From: an uncultured Oscillospiraceae bacterium | Lineage (GTDB): Bacteria; Bacillota_A; Clostridia; Oscillospirales; Oscillospiraceae | Direction: 5' to 3' | NCBI GenBank assembly: GCA_900757695.1 | Contig: CAAEOU010000289.1 | Coordinates: 1-7,586 of the forward strand | DNA: 7,586 bases | Part shown: positions 1 through 5,383 of the stretch, piece by piece | Numbering within the stretch: position 1 is the stretch's first letter | Layout: each line of letters starts with the position of its first letter | Notes under the pieces: generated by a model | Seen by the model: only the letters and a program-made list of their open reading frames with translations | Database searches by the model: none | Told to the model about the DNA's origin: nothing | Made by a program: the position numbers and the translations under genes

Positions 1-2051
1 CGAATGCCATGGGACGTGGTATCCGGCTTGGGCTTGGAAACCCCACCGGGATGGCGCTGGACAGGGTCGCCGGAGAGCATATTGGCATCTCCAACGATAA
101 AGAACTTTGGGGTCAACCCCGCAAAGGCCATACATTCTTCCACCAGCGGCCTGCGGCCGGCGGAGAAGACCACGTTGTCGCAGGGAATCTCACGAATCTC
201 CTTCGTCTCCGGCATGGGCGGCTCCTTGGGGCCGGGCATACCGGGCGGCGCAAAGTCGGGCGCACCCCCGGAGGTGATTTCAACGGTTACGGCCTGCGGA
301 GTAATGTTCAGCGTCTGAGCGCGGGGGATCATGGTGAGATTCGGCTCCTGCTCCAGCGCTTCACCAAACTGAAAATGGCTGTGGCTGGTATTGTCATAGG
401 CTACCTCGCGGTTTCTGGTGACAAGGGTCACTTTATGACCGGTGTGGCACAGGTACAGTGCGGTATCCACGGCGATCATGGCGCCGCCGATGACCACAAT
501 ATGCTCACCCAACTCCTTTTCATGTCCAAATACAGGGAAGGGGTTCCAGACATGGGGCAGGGTACTGCCGGGAACGGGGCCGGTTTTCGGCTCAGAGCCG
601 CAGGCGGCAATGACCGCATCATAGTTCCCGTCAAGAATCATCTGCGGAGTTGCCGCTGTGCCGGTGAGCAGCTGAACGCCGTTCTTCTGGCAGGCGTGAA
701 TCAGGCTGTTTTTATAGTCCATCATGCACCACTTATCCGGCATAAAATCTGCATGGTGCGCCTGCCCGCCGAGGAAGCTTTCCTTTTCGTAGAGGGTGAC
801 GCGGTGACCCAGCGCTGCACATTCCGCTGCCGCTTTCAGCCCGGCAGGGCCGCCGCCGATGACCGCTACCTTTTTGGGCGCTGACTGTGCCGGCGTATCC
901 TGATTCAAAAGGCTGGGCTGGATGCCGATGGCGGGATTTACAGCGCAGATACCGCTGTGGCATTTGTCGCACCGGAGGCAGGCAATCACGTCCTCGCCCC
1001 GACCCTCATAGAGTTTCTTTCCATAGTCGGGATCACAGATAAAGGCACGTCCCATGGCGACAAGGTCGGTACGTCCTTCCGCAAGAAAGCGCTCGATGAG
1101 GTCAGGATCCTGAAAACCGCCTACGGGAGCCACCAGTGCGTGAAGCCGTTCCTGCTTCAGCAGTTCCGCAAAGTGAAGGTTGGTGGGGTAGTCCTTTTTG
1201 CAGTTATAGGAGCTGGCGTGGGTCATATCACCGCTCCATGCGCGGATTTGGATGATATCTACCAGCTCTGCTTCATCAAAGAGCTTGCAGTAGCGGACAA
1301 AATCCTCCTGTGTATAGCCGCCGGGGATGTTTTCGTAGCCGGAGAGCTGCAATTCGATGGGGAAATCCTTCCCGCAGGCCTGCTTGACGGAGGTAAGCAG
1401 CTCCATGAGCAGTCGGGCGCGGTTTTCCAAGCTTCCGCCGTATTCATCGGTACGCTGGTTGAAGATCGGGGACAGGGACTTTGCCAGAATGGACGCATTA
1501 TAGCTGGCGTAGACGTTGATCATATCAAAGCCAAGCTCCTTGAGCCGGACAGCACACAGGGTGAATTGGTCGATGAACTCCCGAATCTGTGCCTTTGTGA
1601 TCTCCGGGGGCAGGTTCCCATCCATATCAAAGGGAGATTCCGGACCGGGGGAGAACTCCGTGGGGACAATGGATCTGTCAGGCAGGGCGGAGATGGAAAC
1701 ATCGTTTGGAACGTTGCACATGGTAGAGGCATTGGCGGCGGCTCCGTACTGATGAATCCGCTCGATCATTCGGCGGAAATTGGCCTGAATGTTGCGATCC
1801 TCCATGTCCCATGGGCTGGTGAAGAAGGTGCGGCCTTTGAAGACTCTGAACATGCCCGGTGAGCAGGTGACAATAGAGGCGCCGTTCCGGGCAAGATTGG
1901 CGGCAAAGGAGATGGTCTGTTCGGTCATATATCCGGCGGGATCCTGGCACTGCAGCCCCTCCGGAATGGACTTGGAATTGATCAGACGGTTTTTCAGAAC
2001 CAGATTGCCTACCCGAACCGGGGTCAATACATGTGCATAGCGGTGATTCAT
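1..2051 (-). CDS. OYE1: OYE/2,4-dienoyl-CoA reductase-type FMN/4Fe-4S/FAD oxidoreductase, C-terminus beyond window
   Basis: The frame is open from ATG at 2051 to the left edge: 683 codons and no stop, so the end of the protein is missing. AAGGAG lies 9 bases upstream of the ATG. Residues 1-350 form an OYE TIM barrel (start MNHRYAHVLTPVRVGN; NQRTDEYGGSLENR at 198-211). A cysteine cluster follows (C358, C361, C364, C369, then AVNP), which should bind 4Fe-4S. The FAD Rossmann motif is GGGPAG at 399-404, and the FAD-binding Gly-Asp is at 654-655. Relatives such as FadH, BaiCD and trimethylamine dehydrogenase pass electrons from NAD(P)H through FAD and the cluster to FMN and then to an unsaturated substrate in the cytosol. 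Oddities are Y181-x-x-Y184-N185 in the active site, a second Rossmann motif reading GGAMIA (522-527), a Pro-rich stretch at about 595-615, and a length already 47 residues beyond OYE2. Family is sure; substrate unknown. Confidence 0.93.
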   Translation of the reverse strand, partial: MNHRYAHVLTPVRVGNLVLKNRLINSKSIPEGLQCQDPAGYMTEQTISFAANLARNGASIVTCSPGMFRVFKGRTFFTSPWDMEDRNIQANFRRMIERIHQYGAAANASTMCNVPNDVSISALPDRSIVPTEFSPGPESPFDMDGNLPPEITKAQIREFIDQFTLCAVRLKELGFDMINVYASYNASILAKSLSPIFNQRTDEYGGSLENRARLLMELLTSVKQACGKDFPIELQLSGYENIPGGYTQEDFVRYCKLFDEAELVDIIQIRAWSGDMTHASSYNCKKDYPTNLHFAELLKQERLHALVAPVGGFQDPDLIERFLAEGRTDLVAMGRAFICDPDYGKKLYEGRGEDVIACLRCDKCHSGICAVNPAIGIQPSLLNQDTPAQSAPKKVAVIGGGPAGLKAAAECAALGHRVTLYEKESFLGGQAHHADFMPDKWCMMDYKNSLIHACQKNGVQLLTGTAATPQMILDGNYDAVIAACGSEPKTGPVPGSTLPHVWNPFPVFGHEKELGEHIVVIGGAMIAVDTALYLCHTGHKVTLVTRNREVAYDNTSHSHFQFGEALEQEPNLTMIPRAQTLNITPQAVTVEITSGGAPDFAPPGMPGPKEPPMPETKEIREIPCDNVVFSAGRRPLVEECMAFAGLTPKFFIVGDANMLSGDPVQRHPGGVSKPKPDTTSHGI

Positions 2052-2060
2052 AGCGCTTCA

Positions 2061-2066
2061 CTCCTT
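2061..2066 (-). promoter_or_regulatory. Ribosome binding site of OYE1
   Basis: AAGGAG on the minus strand sits 9 bases before the ATG at 2051. It supports that start, which also matches the N-terminus of the paralog OYE2 (both begin a few residues before a P-x-R-V-G-N segment). Confidence 0.75.
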
Positions 2067-2089
2067 AACTGTGTAGGTGTGTTGGGATG

Positions 2090-2118
2090 ATCGTAGCATA
2101 AATAGTTTGAACACTCAA
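2090..2118 (-). promoter_or_regulatory. Candidate sigma-70/sigma-A promoter for OYE1
   Basis: On the minus strand, TTGAGT (2118-2113) and TACGAT (2095-2090) are separated by exactly 17 bases. TG precedes the second hexamer by one base, the extended -10 pattern. Each hexamer matches consensus at 4 of 6 positions. Transcription would begin near 2083, leaving a leader of about 30 bases with the ribosome site. The -35 lies in a short dyad TTGA-GTGT-TCAA (2118-2107), a possible but weak operator. The call is by eye only. If real, OYE1 can be transcribed independently of the genes upstream. Confidence 0.45.
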
Positions 2119-2129
2119 TAGAAAAAGGC

Positions 2130-3536
2130 TCAATGAACACATTTTAACGCAAAACCATTCAAAATGACATTTTCTCCGGTGGGATCATCATTGAGCAGTG
2201 TTCCGATGGCGCTGTCTCCGGTGAGGATCCATCGGCTGTCGCGGCTGAGGGTGATCGTGGAATCCGGTGCGGTGATGGAGCCGGTAAACAGGCTGTCATG
2301 GCTCAAATGCAGCTCCAGTGTGTGCATGGCGTCACTTTCCATGGTGCCGGTCAGCTGCTGCTGTTCCAGCTCCATTTGGATCAGACTCTGCCCCGGCTCC
2401 GGTTGTTCCATTCCCGGCGGGGAAAAGCCGCGATACAGCTTCAAAAGCTGTCCGGAGGGAACCGCAATGGCGGTGTGCTTCAATACGATTCGGGCGTCCA
2501 GCTCCACCTGAAACAGCGGCCCCTCTGCGGCGGTCAGGCTGCCGCCCTCCATGGTGAATACACCCTGAGATTCTCCCAGCTCAGAGGCGAACTTTATGCC
2601 CTGATTTTGCCCGCTGAATACATGGCTGTCCCGAAGAGAGATGGAATTGCTGCCGACAATAATCATGCCTTCGGTTTCCGGAGCGACGCAGACGCAGTGC
2701 TCCGCTTCGATTCGCCCGGTGGAATACAGCGCAGCGCAGTGATTGCCCAGCGCCTTTACAACGCAGTTCTTGAGGCGGATGGTTCCTCCGCCCACATCTG
2801 TTGCCACGGGGGAGCTGATGGAGCCGCGGGAGGTCATTTCGCAGTGGTCCGCGTCCACCTGTCCGCCGAAGGAGACATAGATGCACCGGTTGGAGGCCGC
2901 ACCATAGGCGTCCAGCAGGACGTTATTCAGTGTGATATGACTGCCAGCTCCGTGGGCGAATACGTTGTTTCCCCCAATGGCGTGGGAAATGATCTGGGAA
3001 TCCGCAATGGAGATCTCTCCGCCCTCGGCAAGGACTGCGGCGTTTAGCCCGGTGAAGTTGCCCTCAATATGATTTCTGGTGTCTCCGCACTTTTCGATTT
3101 GGACACGCTCCAAAGCGGCATTGCCGCCGGGAATGGATTTGACCACGTTTTCATTACGCTGCCCGGTGGAAAGGGTGCAGTCTGTTACAGAGACTGTCTC
3201 GGAATAAATATGCGCGGCGGTGCCGGAGCATTTTGCTGTGGGGCTGTGGATCTGCCGCGTGATCTCCTGCCGCATGGGAACAAGCTGCTTCTGGGTGATG
3301 ATGCCTGCATTTAAGGCACGGTCGTAGGGGGTCAGCAGGTGCATTACATCTTCGTTGGGAAGACCGATCAGCGGAATAATGGCATCTGCCTCGGCCTGAG
3401 TCAGCAGCCCCTGCTCCACAAAAACAGGCAGGGCATTTCGATAAAGCGCCTGTTGCTGCTCCAATGCGGAAGCGTCCAGCGCCTGCATCAGAATCCGCCC
3501 CTGCTGAGGGTCAGAAATTCGTCCTGTGTTTTCCAT
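2130..3536 (-). CDS. Right-handed parallel beta-helix protein, no signal peptide, function unknown
   Basis: This gene encodes 468 residues from ATG 3536, which has GAGG 7 bases upstream. The frame extends 14 codons further to a TTG at 3578, but that stretch is terminator stem and U-tract, so I reject it. Residues 15-97 look alpha-helical, with two similar turns (QGLLTQAEADAI at 42-53 and AGIITQKQLVPM at 77-88). From about 110 a short strand motif such as ISIADSQI, ITLNNVLL, VDADHCEM or IRLKNCVV recurs at residues 115, 140, 175, 201, 227, 253, 276, 299, 327 and 350, mostly every 23-28 residues, as expected for beta-helix coils. The end has three strands closing in Thr-Gly (396-397, 418-419, 439-440), then W436-ILTGDS. 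This resembles the tail of carbohydrate-binding beta-helix proteins (Cthe_2159-like), a tentative likeness. No signal peptide, lipobox or anchor is visible, so it appears cytosolic despite a fold common in surface proteins. Confidence 0.85.
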   Translation of the reverse strand: MENTGRISDPQQGRILMQALDASALEQQQALYRNALPVFVEQGLLTQAEADAIIPLIGLPNEDVMHLLTPYDRALNAGIITQKQLVPMRQEITRQIHSPTAKCSGTAAHIYSETVSVTDCTLSTGQRNENVVKSIPGGNAALERVQIEKCGDTRNHIEGNFTGLNAAVLAEGGEISIADSQIISHAIGGNNVFAHGAGSHITLNNVLLDAYGAASNRCIYVSFGGQVDADHCEMTSRGSISSPVATDVGGGTIRLKNCVVKALGNHCAALYSTGRIEAEHCVCVAPETEGMIIVGSNSISLRDSHVFSGQNQGIKFASELGESQGVFTMEGGSLTAAEGPLFQVELDARIVLKHTAIAVPSGQLLKLYRGFSPPGMEQPEPGQSLIQMELEQQQLTGTMESDAMHTLELHLSHDSLFTGSITAPDSTITLSRDSRWILTGDSAIGTLLNDDPTGENVILNGFALKCVH

Positions 3537-3543
3537 ATAGTCG

Positions 3544-3547
3544 CCTC
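3544..3547 (-). promoter_or_regulatory. Ribosome binding site that fixes the beta-helix protein start
   Basis: GAGG on the minus strand sits 7 bases before ATG 3536. The competing upstream TTG at 3578 has no such site and lies in the terminator hairpin. This decides the start and shortens the protein by 14 residues relative to the longest open frame. Confidence 0.7.
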
Positions 3548-3557
3548 GTTTCTCGGG

Positions 3558-3598
3558 AAAAAATAAAAGGCGCCTCAAATGTTAAGTTGAGGCGCCTT
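3558..3598 (-). terminator. Intrinsic terminator after the solute-binding protein gene
   Basis: The arms AAGGCGCCTCAA and TTGAGGCGCCTT (3587-3598 and 3567-3578) pair perfectly over 12 bp around an 8-base loop (3579-3586). On the minus-strand transcript the stem runs straight into UUUUAUUUUUU (3568-3558). The stem begins 9 bases past the stop of the solute-binding protein gene and ends about 30 bases before the beta-helix start. There is no U-tract on the plus-strand side, so it works in one direction only. It should stop most transcripts after the lipoprotein gene, with the downstream gene expressed by read-through or from a promoter I cannot locate. Confidence 0.93.
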
Positions 3599-3607
3599 GC
3601 TGAAAAA

Positions 3608-5350
3608 TCACTTGGTCAGGTAGCGGTCATAGGCAGCCTGATAGGCCGCAATGGCATCGTCGATCCCGGAATCCTCAATGTAGGTGACATATTCATTCCA
3701 TGTTTCATCATTCAGCTCGGAAGCGCAGGTCATCCACTGCATGGTGACGGTGGATACATAGGTTTCGATATCACCCATGACGTTGGAAACTGTGGCGTTC
3801 TCCTGCTCGCTGAGGGATACGCCGGCGGGAAGGGTACTGTAGATGGCAGCGTCTTTATCAAAATCGCCCCATGTGTTGTAGGAGTCTCGGATAAAGTCGG
3901 AGGATACAGGAAGCTCAATTTTTGCAATCTCATAGGTGGGGCCTTCCTCCATGGTGTACTGCATCCGGCCAACCACCATGTTTTCGTCACGATCCAGCAT
4001 CTCCGGCAGCAGCTGGAGGCTGCCATCGGACAGAACCTCATAGCTCACGCCCTCGTCAAAGCCATAGTTGCAGACCTGAATGCCATAGTCGCTATAGGTG
4101 AAGTTGAACCAGTCCAGAATCACATCCAGCTTTTCGGTATTCGCACTGACACAGCACCATGTTCCGGTGGTGATTCTGGAATTCCAGTCCTCATAGTTGA
4201 TGAGCTTGGGCTGGGCGGCGGCATAGTCGCTGAGATGGACGGCAGGAGCGGCTGCCATTTCAATGCCCTTGGTGGTGGTCATCATGTTGGCTGCGCCTAG
4301 TACGCATTCATAGGTGGCGATCAGGCCGCCGTCAATGTCTGCCATGCTGGTTTCGCTGACGCTGTAGAAGTCGGGGTCAACGATGCCCTCAGAGTAGACC
4401 TGACGGAAATACTCCAGATAGTCCCGGTACATATCGCTGGTCATATCATAAAAAACGGAGCCGGATTCCAGATCAATCAGGAAGTTGGAGGAGGCGGTGG
4501 TGCCGTAGGCCTCGGCAATGTTGGGGTACAGGTCGCCCAAATTGCTGGCACGGGTGGGCTGCTGCACCACATCTGCGGATTTCATAGCACGCCAAAGCTC
4601 CAGCCAGCCGGTTTCGGTGGTGGGGATCTCCTCCATGCCCGCCTGCTTCATCATATCCGTCCGCACCCATGCACCCTGATTGGGGCCATAAGGCTCGTCC
4701 ATAATTGCGGCAAAGCAGTAGAGGGTGCCGTCATCCAGCGCCAGATCCCGGTAGACGCCGGGATTTTCCTGCAAAATGCTCCAATAGTTCGGGCAATTTT
4801 CCTCAATGGCATCGGTGAGATCCATATAAACGCCGTCCGCAATGGCCTTGGCATAGCCGCCGTTATAGGGACAGCTGGAGGAGGTACCGGTGGTCAGCCC
4901 GCGCTCATAGATCACGTCGGTGCAGTCGCCGGTGGCCATCATGAGATTGTATTTTTCCATGGCAGTCTCTTCGGGGGCATTGACAAATTCCATGGTAACG
5001 CCCGTGGCGTCCGCCAGCTGGTTCCAGAACAGGAAGCTGTCGTTCGGTTCATCCATCCCCTGAAGGACGGTCCAGTAGGTGAAGGATTCGCCGTCATAGA
5101 GGGGGAGCTCACATTCTTCACGCTGGACAACGTTTTCCTCCGGCTTGGCCTCAGACAGCTCGGCGGAGAGCGCTTCCTGCGCCGAAGGCTCAACTGCGGC
5201 AGCGGTCGCGTTCGGGGTATCTGTGGCTTCTGCTGCTTCTGCCGAAGCTGCGGCAGAGGAAGCGGGGGCGGAGGATGCCGGGGCTGCTCCGCAGGCACTG
5301 AAAAGCCCCAGCGCCAGAACCATAGCAAGGAGCCGTTTACAGTGTTTCAT
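3608..5350 (-). CDS. ABC transporter solute-binding lipoprotein, LplA/LytQ-like family 1
   Basis: This is a 580-residue secreted lipoprotein. The start ATG 5350 has GGAGG 7 bases upstream. The signal peptide is basic then hydrophobic (K2-F17) and ends in the lipobox L-F-S-A-C20, so Cys20 should be lipidated and anchored in the membrane. Residues 21-70 are a low-complexity Ala/Ser/Glu/Pro tether. The mature domain starts near 81 and has family features: an LDWFNFTYSDYGIQ segment (411-424) followed by NYGFDEGVSYEV (428-439), and a C-terminus of E-x-Y-V-S-T-V-T-M (529-537) with A-Y-D-R-Y-L near 573-578. Relatives bind sugars, oligosaccharides or similar solutes for import by a two-permease ABC transporter. 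No permease or ATPase lies in the window. It starts 33 bases after the OYE2 stop with no terminator between, so the two are probably co-transcribed. Ligand unknown. Confidence 0.93.
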   Translation of the reverse strand: MKHCKRLLAMVLALGLFSACGAAPASSAPASSAAASAEAAEATDTPNATAAAVEPSAQEALSAELSEAKPEENVVQREECELPLYDGESFTYWTVLQGMDEPNDSFLFWNQLADATGVTMEFVNAPEETAMEKYNLMMATGDCTDVIYERGLTTGTSSSCPYNGGYAKAIADGVYMDLTDAIEENCPNYWSILQENPGVYRDLALDDGTLYCFAAIMDEPYGPNQGAWVRTDMMKQAGMEEIPTTETGWLELWRAMKSADVVQQPTRASNLGDLYPNIAEAYGTTASSNFLIDLESGSVFYDMTSDMYRDYLEYFRQVYSEGIVDPDFYSVSETSMADIDGGLIATYECVLGAANMMTTTKGIEMAAAPAVHLSDYAAAQPKLINYEDWNSRITTGTWCCVSANTEKLDVILDWFNFTYSDYGIQVCNYGFDEGVSYEVLSDGSLQLLPEMLDRDENMVVGRMQYTMEEGPTYEIAKIELPVSSDFIRDSYNTWGDFDKDAAIYSTLPAGVSLSEQENATVSNVMGDIETYVSTVTMQWMTCASELNDETWNEYVTYIEDSGIDDAIAAYQAAYDRYLTK

Positions 5351-5357
5351 TTCATAA

Positions 5358-5362
5358 CCTCC
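5358..5362 (-). promoter_or_regulatory. Strong ribosome binding site of the solute-binding lipoprotein
   Basis: GGAGG on the minus strand lies 7 bases before ATG 5350. An earlier ATG four bases upstream (ATGAAATGA) meets a stop after two codons, so the second ATG is the start. This is the strongest ribosome site in the window, in keeping with high expression of a binding protein. Confidence 0.8.
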
Positions 5363-5383
5363 ATTCTGATTTAGGGAAACGGA

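Noticed and set aside
843..868. Near-identical stretch shared by positions 843-868 and about 6136-6161 as a DNA repeat
   Set aside because: Both encode the conserved FAD-binding V-I-G-G-G-P-A-G motif of the two paralogs; it is coding conservation, not a mobile or recombination repeat.
9..884. Long plus-strand open frames over OYE1 (9-884 and 957-1862)
   Set aside because: They are antisense shadows of OYE1, whose minus frame carries clear flavoenzyme motifs across 683 uninterrupted codons. The plus-strand translations show no recognisable domains.
2043..2064. Possible catabolite-repression (cre) site around AGCGCT next to the OYE1 start
   Set aside because: The GTGAAGCGCTATGA stretch is one base short of cre spacing and its flanks are not symmetrical. 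It also overlaps the start codon, so it is probably chance.
3537..3578. TTG start at 3578 extending the beta-helix protein by 14 residues
   Set aside because: The extension is encoded by terminator stem and U-tract, while ATG 3536 has GAGG at the right distance.
3558..3598. Hairpin as a bidirectional terminator
   Set aside because: On the plus strand the stem is followed by GCTGAAAAATC with no T-run, and no plus-strand gene ends there.
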